Below, piece by piece: positions 21,481 through 30,426 of a stretch of DNA of 64,000 bases. Position numbers and translations under genes: made by a program. The stretch lies in the NCBI GenBank assembly GCA_947095535.1, contig OX352772.1, forward strand, positions 101,548,307 to 101,612,306, written 5' to 3'. The stretch is from Poecilobothrus nobilitatus. Taxonomy: Eukaryota; Arthropoda; Insecta; Diptera; Dolichopodidae. Each line of letters starts with the position of its first letter. The first letter of the stretch is position 1. Below the pieces are notes generated by a model that had not been told where the DNA came from, searched no databases, and worked only from the letters and a program-made list of their open reading frames with translations.

Positions 21481-21921
21481 TTATTCAAAAATATCTTTTT
21501 GTTTGTTTTTGTTATTAACTTTGCGTCGCTTCGACGTAAAATAATTCAAATTATTAATGAGAGGTCTTTTTATAGATTTTCTTCGTTTTCTTTTGCCTTG
21601 TCCATACATTTCATTGAGTTTCCGAACTGCACCTCGTCTTACATTTTTCATTATCTCTTTACTTCGATCTTGAACCACTTCTTTTACATTTGCCCCTGTG
21701 GCAATATCAGATAATGCATTAATACCAGAGTTAATAACCTCTTTTTTAAATATATTAGTTCCAGACGTAAATATTGGTTTTAAATATCTAAAAAGACCAC
21801 CGAAAAAGCTCCCTAACCCTCGTCCCTTTTGGTAAGGTACAATTGAGTGTAACAAAGGACCAATATCCTCAAGACCTTTTCCTGATTGAACTAAATAATA
21901 TTTGTAGTACGCTCTCTCCAT
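21481..21921 (-). CDS. Small basic capsid-associated protein, 146 aa
   Basis: The N-terminal third is Gly-rich and amphipathic (G-R-G-L-G-S-F-F-G-G-L-F-R-Y-L-K-P). The C-terminal third is very basic with nuclear-signal-like clusters (K-R-K-R-R-K, S-K-R-R-K). This hydrophobic-plus-basic design recalls small core or membrane-active proteins of adenoviruses and is common in Polinton capsid blocks; the exact family is not certain. Starts 46 bp after the minor capsid gene and ends 2 bp before MCP. A truncated homologue is at 8970-9205. Confidence 0.75.
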   Translation of the reverse strand: MERAYYKYYLVQSGKGLEDIGPLLHSIVPYQKGRGLGSFFGGLFRYLKPIFTSGTNIFKKEVINSGINALSDIATGANVKEVVQDRSKEIMKNVRRGAVRKLNEMYGQGKRKRRKSIKRPLINNLNYFTSKRRKVNNKNKQKDIFE

Positions 21922-21967
21922 AATGAATAAAATAAAATAATATATAGTTTTGTAAAATCGCTTTTAT

Positions 21968-22885
21968 TTATACTTTTTTAAAATGTAATACAATTTTTGT
22001 TGGAATTGAACTATTGGAAAAGTTTATTTTGTATCCATATTTATCACATAAAAGTAATGAAATGTTATTAAATGATTTCTCCACATTGCAATATTGAATA
22101 TTACTGAATTCTTTTACAGTATCAGTGAAAGAATTTTGTATGTTAACAGATCTTAAACACCTTATATCTTTATCACCTAGTTTTTGCGGTTCAATTATAT
22201 CTGTGTATATAAAAAACATATCTGGTTTACTAATGGGAATCAATTGTACACTATCTATAAAAGTTTTGAAAGCTTCTATTACACGTGATTTATATTTTTT
22301 AAAATCTGTAACTTTAAAAGATACTTGATTGAAACATGTTGTCAAAAGTCCTTCGAGGGTATAAGCGTAATTTGCTCTTATTTTTATACCTATTTTAGGC
22401 TTAGTAACACATATTGTGGTGTAACTTAAATTTTTAGGCATCTCCTCAGCTTTTATTGGTTGTGTATAATGAACTTCATCGTTTATAAAATTAAAAATTC
22501 CCCAAATCAACTGTCGTTCAACTTCTTTTCTTGTAAACCTATTAAGTGGGCGTATATTTTGAATTAGTGTTGGTAGTAGAAAAACTTTCCAGTCGCATAT
22601 CATTTGTTTTTCTATGTATGGAATATATGATGTTCCAACCCCTATCATATCTTTCTGCATACCTTTAATAAATATTTGAGTACTTTTTTCCCATTCTTCA
22701 CCATACACATTTGGAACGAAATCATTAACATACATTTCTGAAATACCGACTTTCCACCTTGAATCACACATGTATTTATTCATTTTATTTGTAAAAGATG
22801 ATAATGAATTTTCTGGATAATAGTTCATAGATGAATCACTGAGTAAAGTGGCATAAAATTCATCATTTACTTGTATGTTGTCCAT
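21968..22885 (-). CDS. Minor capsid protein (penton-like, single jelly-roll)
   Basis: 305 aa, frame intact. The N terminus (F-Y-A-T-L-L-S-D-S-S-M-N-Y-Y-P-E-N-S-L-S then F-T and W-K-V-G-I-S-E-M) and the C terminus (I-V-L-H-F-K) follow the signature I know from Polinton minor capsid/penton proteins, which occupy the vertices. The start overlaps the end of the 229-aa gene by 19 bp in another frame. The left edge of the 4.5-kb tandem duplication cuts through codon 20 of this gene, so only its first 20 codons are repeated (27323-27382). Confidence 0.85.
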   Translation of the reverse strand: MDNIQVNDEFYATLLSDSSMNYYPENSLSSFTNKMNKYMCDSRWKVGISEMYVNDFVPNVYGEEWEKSTQIFIKGMQKDMIGVGTSYIPYIEKQMICDWKVFLLPTLIQNIRPLNRFTRKEVERQLIWGIFNFINDEVHYTQPIKAEEMPKNLSYTTICVTKPKIGIKIRANYAYTLEGLLTTCFNQVSFKVTDFKKYKSRVIEAFKTFIDSVQLIPISKPDMFFIYTDIIEPQKLGDKDIRCLRSVNIQNSFTDTVKEFSNIQYCNVEKSFNNISLLLCDKYGYKINFSNSSIPTKIVLHFKKV

Positions 22886-23556
22886 GAGCTTGCGGATTTA
22901 TTCTTACGAATTGGAAAATTAAGTTCTGTTTGAGTATTACCTACTGCTGACCTTAAAACACGTCTTGATGAATTATTCAACTCTTTGATATTTATAGTTT
23001 TTTCTTTTTTCGTTGGTGGGCTTGGGCTATCTAAAGGAACAGTTATAATGTCCCCTGTATCAGTTTCAAAAATTTGTACATTTTGATTTCTAATTGATTT
23101 TCTTTTTCTAAGGCGTTCTCCAACTGAAGCAGCTGACAATGCTTTTGTTAAAACATTTTCCTGAATTTCATCATCAAATACTTCGTCATCAGCTTCTTTT
23201 TCATATACTTCTTCTTCTTCAGGAACAACTTGTATTCCTACATTCTTATATTCAGGATAATGCGATTGAGCTTCCGCATCTATATACATTGGTTTTGCAC
23301 GAGTTTGAGTACCTTTTGTTTCCGTAATTTTTACTTTCTCCTCTTTATTTCTAGGAAGTACTCTATTTTTGTTTCTTATTTTAAATAAATTTTGTCTGTA
23401 TAAATACCATTTTTGAGTGTCTGTTAGATATTTATTTAACAATATTTTTTTCATATTTTTATCCAACTCATTTAATTCAAAGTCTGCATTTTGTTTCATT
23501 TTCTCATAAATCTCGGGTTTTAGTATAATCATTTTGTTAAATGTTGTATTATTCAT
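22867..23556 (-). CDS. Polinton unknown protein, 229 aa (acidic/Ser-rich middle)
   Basis: The N-terminal part has the L-D-K-N-M-K-K-I-L pattern followed by T-D-T-Q-K-W-Y-L-Y, seen in a family of Polinton proteins located beside the capsid genes. The middle is acidic (E-E-E-E-V-Y, D-D-E-V-F-D-D-E), with a G-E-R-L-R-K-R-K-S basic patch after it. The C terminus is basic and probably disordered. No function known to me. Overlaps the minor capsid gene by 19 bp and the 111-aa gene by 4 bp (ATGA). An identical copy is at 27364-28053 and a decayed one at 7517-8083. Confidence 0.8.
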   Translation of the reverse strand: MNNTTFNKMIILKPEIYEKMKQNADFELNELDKNMKKILLNKYLTDTQKWYLYRQNLFKIRNKNRVLPRNKEEKVKITETKGTQTRAKPMYIDAEAQSHYPEYKNVGIQVVPEEEEVYEKEADDEVFDDEIQENVLTKALSAASVGERLRKRKSIRNQNVQIFETDTGDIITVPLDSPSPPTKKEKTINIKELNNSSRRVLRSAVGNTQTELNFPIRKNKSASSWTTYK

Positions 23557-23888
23557 TTTATAAAATTTCCGATTATCCCTGATAGTACTGCACCAAGAAG
23601 TGTAGGTAAAAATCCACCACGTTGAATAATGATTTTTCTTTTATTATTTATAGATTTTTGGCGGCAAATGAGGGATCTCAATTCCTTTTTATACTTTCGT
23701 AATTGGGTTGTTGATTTTTTACTTAGATTACAATTACCTTTTAAAATATTTAAAGCAATTTCACAAAATGTTTTGATTACTTCAGGGTCACAATGTTTTA
23801 TAATTACTATCTGAAATTTCGGTTTAGAGCTTTTTAATAGGTGCAATATATGACGGTTGACCTTCAAACGTTTCATATTCTTTGCCAA
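23553..23888 (-). CDS. Polinton 111-aa protein with R-G-G-F-L-P hydrophobic tail
   Basis: The pattern L-x-x-L-L-K-S-S-K-P-K...I-K-H-C-D-P-E-V-I-K-T-F-C-E-x-A-L-N-I-L-K-G-N, then a Lys/Arg-rich stretch and a hydrophobic C terminus after R-G-G-F-L-P, is typical of a small protein found next to Polinton capsid genes. Its role is not established; the tail could be membrane-active or a virion-associated segment. It overlaps the ATPase 3' end by 65 bp in another frame. Confidence 0.8.
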   Translation of the reverse strand: MAKNMKRLKVNRHILHLLKSSKPKFQIVIIKHCDPEVIKTFCEIALNILKGNCNLSKKSTTQLRKYKKELRSLICRQKSINNKRKIIIQRGGFLPTLLGAVLSGIIGNFIK

Positions 23889-24521
23889 ATTGTTCTAATT
23901 GATCTCTTGTACAAAAACACAAACCTTTTCCAAATATATCACTTCTTAATCGAAATATATCATTAACGTCTTGAGTAAGATCTATTAATATATACCCGTA
24001 TGGTTCTGACGTCACTTCATTATATACTTTTTCAAATGCTTTGATTTGATTGGGATATATTTGGCGAGCTAGAGGTAATATCTGCGATTTATCTCTTGGA
24101 TTTTTGAAAAGTACTAGATATTTACAGTTAAGCGAAATATCTTTTGAAAATTTACCCTGGTGAAAAACATTTTGTGTTACAAATATTACAGATAAATTTC
24201 TATGGTGTGATCCTCTAGTAAATAAATCACATACATACTTATCATGGGAATTTAACATCATATCATCGATAATAATTAACAAAGGTTCTTTATTGTCATT
24301 AAAATCCGGAATAGTGTTACTATATTCCACATCTTTTAAATATTTTGGAACGGCATTTTTGTCTGGATTACACCAAATAATTTTATTAATATGTGGTTGT
24401 ATATTTCCTTTTTATACTTTATTAAATTATGAATAAAAGTGGTTTTACCACAGCATGATGGCCCCGCTACCATCATTGTAAATGGATAAAATAGCATAGT
24501 TGTATTAGTTAAAAATAGCAC
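23824..24521 (-). CDS. Packaging ATPase (FtsK/HerA type), frameshifted copy
   Basis: DNA-packaging ATPase of the A32/FtsK-HerA group. Walker A G-P-S-C-C-G-K-T-T-F-I-H is near residues 20-30 and Walker B L-L-I-I-I-D-D-M-M near 80. In this copy one base is missing in a homopolymer stretch at about 24408 (minus-strand A run), so the open parts are 24336-24521 and 23824-24330. The second tandem copy (28321-29019) is identical apart from this site and is intact. Confidence 0.9.
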
Positions 24522-24538
24522 TGTTAACCTATATTTAT

Positions 24539-25105
24539 ATGAAAAGCTCTTTTGCCGAAGTGAATATAAATGTAAATTTATTTATTCTAATGAGTATTCT
24601 TACACAAACCGTCGACATGGTTAAACGAGTTCTCATAGTTGACCTACAATTTTTACAAGGAAATGAAAAGCAATATTTCCTAAAAGAATTAGCCATACTT
24701 GAAAAAGGAAGTTTAATTCCAACTGTCTATCACTTCAAAGCACCGTACCCCTCAGAGGAACTTAGTCCGGATATGAAATATAATAACCAGTATTGCGAAA
24801 ATAAAATAAATGGACTTAAATGGAATAACGGTCTAGTTGAATATTTAGATGTAAAATGCATATTAAAACACTATTTAGAGTCAGCTGAAAACATTTATGT
24901 AAAAGGAGAACAAAAACTATTCCTTCAAAAGTACATTGACAGTGATAAAATAGAAGATTTAAGCAGAAACTTGCCGTCATTACAAAAGATTGATAACTTT
25001 AAATCAAATTGTCCTATACACTTATTAAACAACAATTTCAGATGTGCTGTTAAAAATTGTTATAATGTATATATGTATCTTTTAAAAGAAAAAATGTTAG
25101 ATTAA
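24539..25105 (+). CDS. Polinton accessory protein, 188 aa (possible RNase H-like fold)
   Basis: Divergent from the ATPase (17 bp between start codons), so a shared bidirectional promoter is likely. The frame is intact. After about 28 residues comes a hydrophobic strand V-L-I-V-D-L-Q-F-L followed by K-E-L-A-I-L. Then H-F-K-A-P-Y-P, N-G-L-K-W-N-N-G-L-V-E-Y, I-Y-V-K-G-E-Q-K-L-F-L and two Cys-containing segments near the end. Similar proteins occur widely in arthropod Polintons; the Asp strand and the K-G...K-x-x-F-L segment suggest a DnaQ/RNase H-like fold, but this is my inference. If translation starts at the internal Met near 24619, the protein is 161 aa. Duplicated at 29037-29603; decayed homologue at 5440-6508. 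Confidence 0.75.
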   Translation: MKSSFAEVNINVNLFILMSILTQTVDMVKRVLIVDLQFLQGNEKQYFLKELAILEKGSLIPTVYHFKAPYPSEELSPDMKYNNQYCENKINGLKWNNGLVEYLDVKCILKHYLESAENIYVKGEQKLFLQKYIDSDKIEDLSRNLPSLQKIDNFKSNCPIHLLNNNFRCAVKNCYNVYMYLLKEKMLD

Positions 25106-25849
25106 AACAGCACAGATTTCTATAAAATTGTAAAATATTTTTAAATAAAAAATTATTTCAAACATATAAATAAATTTGTTTTATTTTTTTTTTTTAACAC
25201 AACATAAGAATACATCTTTTTTGTTCTACATTCTTACATATCAATAAAATCTTAAAATACTAATAATTTTTTCTTTCCTCTTCTTTAAATATTTCATCAG
25301 AACAAAAAAGAAAAGAAAAAAATTCATCTCAAAATATCAATTTGGTCAAGGTTGATTCAGATTTAAAAACCAGCTTTGCACTTTTTTCTTTTAATTTTAA
25401 AAATTCGCATAGGTACACTTAATTTGTTTAAATTTTTCTCTTTACATTTTATAAAAACGCATTTTTTCTTACTATATCCATTTACGCCTATTACTTAAAC
25501 CACATGTTAGATATTTTTGATTTTCTGTTTGTTTTCTTTTTATTCATATTTTTGTCAACATTCTTACATAACAATAAAATCTTATACGGTGATACTCGCA
25601 ATTAATTAATGGTTTTTATTTCCTCTTCTTTAAATACTTCATAAAAAAAAGAAAAAACAAGAAAAAAAGAAAAAAAATGCATCTCAAAATTGCATTAATT
25701 TTGTTGATTCTTCATCTAAGATGTAAAAAACCAGTTTGCACTTTTTTAAATTTTAAAGAAACGTATAGGTACATTTTTTTCTCTTTACATTGTATGAAAA
25801 AGCATTTTTTTTTTCCTACTATTTTCCTGCATACCTATTACTTAAACCA
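25106..25849. repeat. Right subterminal region of Polinton A
   Basis: Carries the left-end modules in inverted order: 'CCTATTACTTAAACCA' at about 25490 and 25845, 'CAGTTTGCACTTTTT' / 'CAGCTTTGCACTTTTT' at about 25370 and 25730, and 'AACATTCTTACATA' at about 25225 and 25560. The short ORF at 25677 is part of this repeat and not a gene. Confidence 0.7.
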
Positions 25850-26030
25850 AGTATACAATCTTTATAAACAACTGACGATCGCCGCCAGTCTGACTTACTT
25901 TTAAAATGACCTTGACATACTTCCTGTCTGGCCTTCCGGGTGACCTTGACCTACTTCTGGGTGACCTTGACCTACTTCCGGTTGACCTTGACCTACTGAC
26001 CTGTCTGGCCCAAGTGCCTACCTATCTACT
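25850..26030. repeat. Right terminal inverted repeat of Polinton A
   Basis: Inverted match of 11107-11320, ending GCCTACCTATCTACT. It contains a 21-bp tandem repeat (TGACCTTGACCTACTTCYGGG-like) that the left end shows only partly. Confidence 0.9.
25907..25991 (-). promoter_or_regulatory. Cluster of four TCAAGGTCA sites (nuclear-receptor-type)
   Basis: TGACCTTGA (reverse TCAAGGTCA) at 25907, 25941, 25962 and 25983. TCAAGGTCA fits the FTZ-F1/ERR monomer site (YCAAGGYCR). Three of the sites are spaced 21 bp because they lie in a minisatellite, and CCGGAAGT (ETS-like core) lies between some of them. A regulatory role is inferred from the motif only. Confidence 0.45.
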
Positions 26031-26036
26031 TGTGTT
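26031..26036. other. Right target-site duplication of Polinton A (TGTGTT)
   Basis: Identical to 11101-11106; interrupts the polB frame of element B. Confidence 0.9.
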
Positions 26037-27112
26037 GTTGTTTAAGCAGCGATACTTATGTTGACGGTAGATCAAGAAGTTACTGCTTTTTCGTTATATT
26101 TCCAGCTAACCACTATGTTTTCTTCATTTACTGGAAATATGTGACATACTTCTACAGAGGGGTTCGTTATTAACTCTTAAAGTTTAAAAGGTTGATTTAT
26201 AATGGTGGTTTATTGTTTATTTTCCCTTTGCCCAAATTTCCCCCATAATGAGTTTAAAATAATCTTAGCAAAAGATCTCACACCACTATACTTTATCATA
26301 TTCTAATTTAATTTCTTCCTTCCCAAACTTCATAATTTCGTTTTCCCAAACTTCATAAATATTTAAAAGTTTATACCCTTTTTCAATTGCTTTTTTAATT
26401 TCATCAATTAGCCAAGTTCCTACTGTTGCTCTTTCATCGCCTATATGTTCACAGTATTGTCCTTGATATTTTTGTTCACTACAAGTGTTACATAGTGAGA
26501 ACATCAATTTATTATTTTGTTTGAAAGGTAACACGGGGTGTAATAGATTTGTTGGTGGTAAGATTTTACATTTAATAATACCGTCAATAGTCATTCTGTT
26601 TATCTTGGAGCAGGTATCTTCTCCAACATAAATCTTAGGATGGTTTATGCGAAATTTACCTCGTTTGCAAACATATGGCTATAAGGAACGTACATCTGTA
26701 TTTAATTAATGTATTTAATTTTTTCTGCTTGTTTACATTTATAATATGTGTAATTATTTCCCGTCCTTCCGCCATAAAATGCATTCTTCCGCCATAAACG
26801 AGGATTTAAAGGAACTACATTATTAATGAATAATTTTCTAAATATCTCATATTTTAATTGTGTCTCATTAGGTCCCGGAATTCACATTCCCACATCTCAA
26901 TAACTTTATATCCACGTGATTTTATAAACTCTGATCTCATTAATGTTGTTTCATATCGTAGATTCAAAGTATCGCCAGAGTTATCATGTAATGGTACATC
27001 CCTCTGGTTTGTTAAACATTTTGGACGTCCATGATAATAGCAACCGTAAAATTCAAATATTTCTTTAGTATCTTCGCAAAATCCATCGAGCCTAACATTT
27101 CCAATTTGTTAT
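26031..27112 (-). pseudogene. PolB middle part of Polinton B, copy 1
   Basis: On the minus strand, from right to left: E-F-Y-G-C-Y-Y-H-G-R-P-K-C-L (about 27030), E-M-W-E-C-E-F-R (about 26890), an A-F-Y-G-G-R-T-G-like block (about 26770), a 102-codon open part with P-V-L-P-F-K-Q-N-N-K-L-M-F and T-W-L-I-D-E-I (26286-26594), and V-S-W-K-Y-N-E-K-A (about 26115). These follow PolB of element A in order but are clearly diverged, with several stops and shifts. Similarity ends at the TGTGTT duplication and continues at 11106 going left. The N-terminal third is missing to the right of 27112. Confidence 0.88.
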
Positions 27113-27363
27113 TTAGACCATGACTATAATGTAAGTTAGTTTTGGATCAGGGTTTTTAAAACAAAACACTTTTTTACCAATTTATTTTCAATTTACCTCT
27201 TGGTTTTAATTACTTAATTTAATTTAATTAAGTGTCTTACAATATTTTTGGTTCTATTTATATCTAGAATTTTTGTGAGCAGATTTATGGTTTTTTACAT
27301 TTTAGTTTTCTTGCTAAGTTTACATAGATGAATCACTGAGTAAAGTGGCATAAAATTCATCAT

Positions 27364-28053
27364 TTACTTGTATGTTGTCCATGAGCTTGCGGATTTATTC
27401 TTACGAATTGGAAAATTAAGTTCTGTTTGAGTATTACCTACTGCTGACCTTAAAACACGTCTTGATGAATTATTCAACTCTTTGATATTTATAGTTTTTT
27501 CTTTTTTCGTTGGTGGGCTTGGGCTATCTAAAGGAACAGTTATAATGTCCCCTGTATCAGTTTCAAAAATTTGTACATTTTGATTTCTAATTGATTTTCT
27601 TTTTCTAAGGCGTTCTCCAACTGAAGCAGCTGACAATGCTTTTGTTAAAACATTTTCCTGAATTTCATCATCAAATACTTCGTCATCAGCTTCTTTTTCA
27701 TATACTTCTTCTTCTTCAGGAACAACTTGTATTCCTACATTCTTATATTCAGGATAATGCGATTGAGCTTCCGCATCTATATACATTGGTTTTGCACGAG
27801 TTTGAGTACCTTTTGTTTCCGTAATTTTTACTTTCTCCTCTTTATTTCTAGGAAGTACTCTATTTTTGTTTCTTATTTTAAATAAATTTTGTCTGTATAA
27901 ATACCATTTTTGAGTGTCTGTTAGATATTTATTTAACAATATTTTTTTCATATTTTTATCCAACTCATTTAATTCAAAGTCTGCATTTTGTTTCATTTTC
28001 TCATAAATCTCGGGTTTTAGTATAATCATTTTGTTAAATGTTGTATTATTCAT
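27364..28053 (-). CDS. Polinton 229-aa protein, duplicate copy
   Basis: Same protein as 22867-23556, residue for residue. Its downstream partner (minor capsid gene) is cut after 20 codons at the duplication junction, so it is separated from the rest of the capsid block. Confidence 0.8.
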   Translation of the reverse strand: MNNTTFNKMIILKPEIYEKMKQNADFELNELDKNMKKILLNKYLTDTQKWYLYRQNLFKIRNKNRVLPRNKEEKVKITETKGTQTRAKPMYIDAEAQSHYPEYKNVGIQVVPEEEEVYEKEADDEVFDDEIQENVLTKALSAASVGERLRKRKSIRNQNVQIFETDTGDIITVPLDSPSPPTKKEKTINIKELNNSSRRVLRSAVGNTQTELNFPIRKNKSASSWTTYK

Positions 28054-28385
28054 TTTATAAAATTTCCGATTATCCCTGATAGTACTGCACCAAGAAGTGT
28101 AGGTAAAAATCCACCACGTTGAATAATGATTTTTCTTTTATTATTTATAGATTTTTGGCGGCAAATGAGGGATCTCAATTCCTTTTTATACTTTCGTAAT
28201 TGGGTTGTTGATTTTTTACTTAGATTACAATTACCTTTTAAAATATTTAAAGCAATTTCACAAAATGTTTTGATTACTTCAGGGTCACAATGTTTTATAA
28301 TTACTTTCTGAAATTTCGGTTTAGAGCTTTTTAATAGGTGCAATATATGACGGTTGACCTTCAAACGTTTCATATTCTTTGCCAA
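28050..28385 (-). CDS. Polinton 111-aa protein, duplicate copy
   Basis: Same as 23553-23888 except one residue (Lys in place of Ile within K-P-K-F-Q-x-V-I-I). The decayed element B copy also has Lys here, so Lys is probably ancestral and the Ile in copy 1 derived or an error. Confidence 0.8.
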   Translation of the reverse strand: MAKNMKRLKVNRHILHLLKSSKPKFQKVIIKHCDPEVIKTFCEIALNILKGNCNLSKKSTTQLRKYKKELRSLICRQKSINNKRKIIIQRGGFLPTLLGAVLSGIIGNFIK

Positions 28386-29019
28386 ATTGTTCTAATTGAT
28401 CTCTTGTACAAAAACACAAACCTTTTCCAAATATATCACTTCTTAATCGAAATATATCATTAACGTCTTGAGTAAGATCTATTAATATATACCCGTATGG
28501 TTCTGACGTCACTTCATTATATACTTTTTCAAATGCTTTGATTTGATTGGGATATATTTGGCGAGCTAGAGGTAATATCTGCGATTTATCTCTTGGATTT
28601 TTGAAAAGTACTAGATATTTACAGTTAAGCGAAATATCTTTTGAAAATTTACCCTGGTGAAAAACATTTTGTGTTACAAATATTACAGATAAATTTCTAT
28701 GGTGTGATCCTCTAGTAAATAAATCACATACATACTTATCATGGGAATTTAACATCATATCATCGATAATAATTAACAAAGGTTCTTTATTGTCATTAAA
28801 ATCCGGAATAGTGTTACTATATTCCACATCTTTTAAATATTTTGGAACGGCATTTTTGTCTGGATTACACCAAATAATTTTATTAATATGTGGTTGTATA
28901 TTTTCTTTTTTATACTTTATTAAATTATGAATAAAAGTGGTTTTACCACAGCATGATGGCCCCGCTACCATCATTGTAAATGGATAAAATAGCATAGTTG
29001 TATTAGTTAAAAATAGCAC
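28321..29019 (-). CDS. Packaging ATPase (FtsK/HerA type), intact copy
   Basis: 232 aa, intact. Walker A G-P-S-C-C-G-K-T-T-F at about residues 20-29, Walker B L-I-I-I-D-D-M at about 78-84, and an F-V-T-Q-N segment (sensor-like) at about 117. It powers packaging of element DNA into capsids in the model of Polintons as virus-like elements. Divergent from the 188-aa gene by 17 bp; the end overlaps the 111-aa gene by 65 bp. Confidence 0.93.
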   Translation of the reverse strand: MLFLTNTTMLFYPFTMMVAGPSCCGKTTFIHNLIKYKKENIQPHINKIIWCNPDKNAVPKYLKDVEYSNTIPDFNDNKEPLLIIIDDMMLNSHDKYVCDLFTRGSHHRNLSVIFVTQNVFHQGKFSKDISLNCKYLVLFKNPRDKSQILPLARQIYPNQIKAFEKVYNEVTSEPYGYILIDLTQDVNDIFRLRSDIFGKGLCFCTRDQLEQFGKEYETFEGQPSYIAPIKKL

Positions 29020-29036
29020 TGTTAACCTATATTTAT

Positions 29037-29603
29037 ATGAAAAGCTCTTTTGCCGAAGTGAATATAAATGTAAATTTATTTATTCTAATGAGTATTCTTA
29101 CACAAACCGTCGACATGGTTAAACGAGTTCTCATAGTTGACCTACAATTTTTACAAGGAAATGAAAAGCAATATTTCCTAAAAGAATTAGCCATACTTGA
29201 AAAAGGAAGTTTAATTCCAACTGTCTATCACTTCAAAGCACCGTACCCCTCAGAGGAACTTAGTCCGGATATGAAATATAATAACCAGTATTGCGAAAAT
29301 AAAATAAATGGACTTAAATGGAATAACGGTCTAGTTGAATATTTAGATGTAAAATGCATATTAAAACACTATTTAGAGTCAGCTGAAAACATTTATGTAA
29401 AAGGAGAACAAAAACTATTCCTTCAAAAGTACATTGACAGTGATAAAATAGAAGATTTAAGCAGAAACTTGCCGTCATTACAAAAGATTGATAACTTTAA
29501 ATCAAATTGTCCTATACACTTATTAAACAACAATTTCAGATGTGCTGTTAAAAATTGTTATAATGTATATATGTATCTTTTAAAAGAAAAAATGTTAGAT
29601 TAA
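29037..29603 (+). CDS. Polinton 188-aa accessory protein, duplicate copy
   Basis: Identical to 24539-25105. See that entry for motifs. Confidence 0.75.
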   Translation: MKSSFAEVNINVNLFILMSILTQTVDMVKRVLIVDLQFLQGNEKQYFLKELAILEKGSLIPTVYHFKAPYPSEELSPDMKYNNQYCENKINGLKWNNGLVEYLDVKCILKHYLESAENIYVKGEQKLFLQKYIDSDKIEDLSRNLPSLQKIDNFKSNCPIHLLNNNFRCAVKNCYNVYMYLLKEKMLD

Positions 29604-30426
29604 AACAGCACAGATTTCTATAAAATTGTAAAATATTTTTAAATAAAAAATTATTTCAAACATATAAATAAATTTGTTTTATTTTTTTTTTTTAACACAA
29701 CATAAGAATACATCTTTTTTGTTCTACATTCTTACATATCAATAAAATCTTAAAATACTAATAATTTTTTCTTTCCTCTTCTTTAAATATTTCATCAGAA
29801 CAAAAAAGAAAAGAAAAAAATTCATCTCAAAATATCAATTTGGTCAAGGTTGATTCAGATTTAAAAACCAGCTTTGCACTTTTTTCTTTTAATTTTAAAA
29901 ATTCGCATAGGTACACTTAATTTGTTTAAATTTTTCTCTTTACATTTTATAAAAACGCATTTTTTCTTACTATATCCATTTACGCCTATTACTTAAACCA
30001 CATGTTAGATATTTTTGATTTTCTGTTTGTTTTCTTTTTATTCATATTTTTGTCAACATTCTTACATAACAATAAAATCTCAAAATTGCATTAATTTTGT
30101 TGATTCTTCATCTAAGATGTAAAAAACCAGTTTGCACTTTTTTAAATTTTAAAGAAACGTATAGGTACATTTTTTTCTCTTTACATTGTATGAAAAAGCA
30201 TTTTTTTTTTCCTACTATTTTCCTGCATACCTATTACTTAAACCAAGTATACAATCTTTATAAACAACTGACGATCGCCGCCAGTCTGACTTACTTTTAA
30301 AATGACCTTGACATACTTCCTGTCTGGCCTTCCGGGTGACCTTGACCTACTTCTGGGTGACCTTGACCTACTTCCGGTTGACCTTGACCTACTGACCTGT
30401 CTGGCCCAAGTGCCTACCTATCTACT
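29604..30426. repeat. Duplicate right end of Polinton A (subterminal region and TIR)
   Basis: Same as 25106-26030 minus about 101 bp. The inverted terminus ends at 30426 and is again followed by TGTGTT and the polB fragment. The TCAAGGTCA cluster is repeated. Confidence 0.9.

Larger units (their letters stand above)
11107..26030 (+). mobile_element. Polinton/Maverick element A, near complete
   Basis: 14,924 bp bounded by inverted termini starting AGTAGATAGGTAGGCACTTG and flanked by a 6-bp duplication. It contains the full Polinton hallmark set: protein-primed family B DNA polymerase, retroviral-type integrase with C-terminal chromodomain, adenain-like cysteine protease, packaging ATPase, double-jelly-roll major capsid and penton-like minor capsid, plus small unknown genes. 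PolB, integrase and the Q/H-rich gene form the plus-strand half; the capsid block is on minus; the 188-aa gene is on plus at the right end. Visible defects are few: a TGA in polB, a one-base shift in the integrase, a TAA in a poly-Q tract and a one-base shift in the ATPase. Confidence 0.95.
5260..27112 (-). mobile_element. Old Polinton/Maverick 'B', decayed and interrupted by Polinton A
   Basis: Gene order and strands are those of Polinton A inverted: 188-aa gene on minus, then ATPase, 111-aa, 229-aa, minor capsid and 146-aa genes on plus, and finally polB on minus. A (11107-26030) sits inside the polB, whose C-terminal part is at 10857-11106 and whose middle part is at 26031-27112. MCP, protease, integrase and the N-terminal third of PolB are absent; 9206-10860 holds other repeats instead. 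Most genes have several stops or shifts. I could not identify the outer TIRs of B, so both limits are approximate. Confidence 0.7.
22826..27322. repeat. Tandem duplication 1, copy 1 (4,497 bp)
   Basis: From within the minor capsid gene of Polinton A through its right end and 1.3 kb of flank. Copy 2 is 27323-31720. The junction TTTACATAGATG joins AGTTTACA (end) with CATAGATG (start), sharing CA. Visible differences between copies: one base at about 23810/28308, a one-base indel plus neighbouring change at about 24408/28906, and a 101-102 bp deletion in copy 2 between ATCT direct repeats. Confidence 0.95.

Noticed and set aside
30097..30300. 67-aa ORF in the right end of Polinton A (also 25677-25904)
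   Set aside because: It lies in the subterminal/terminal repeat and differs only by the 101-bp deletion; no coding signal.
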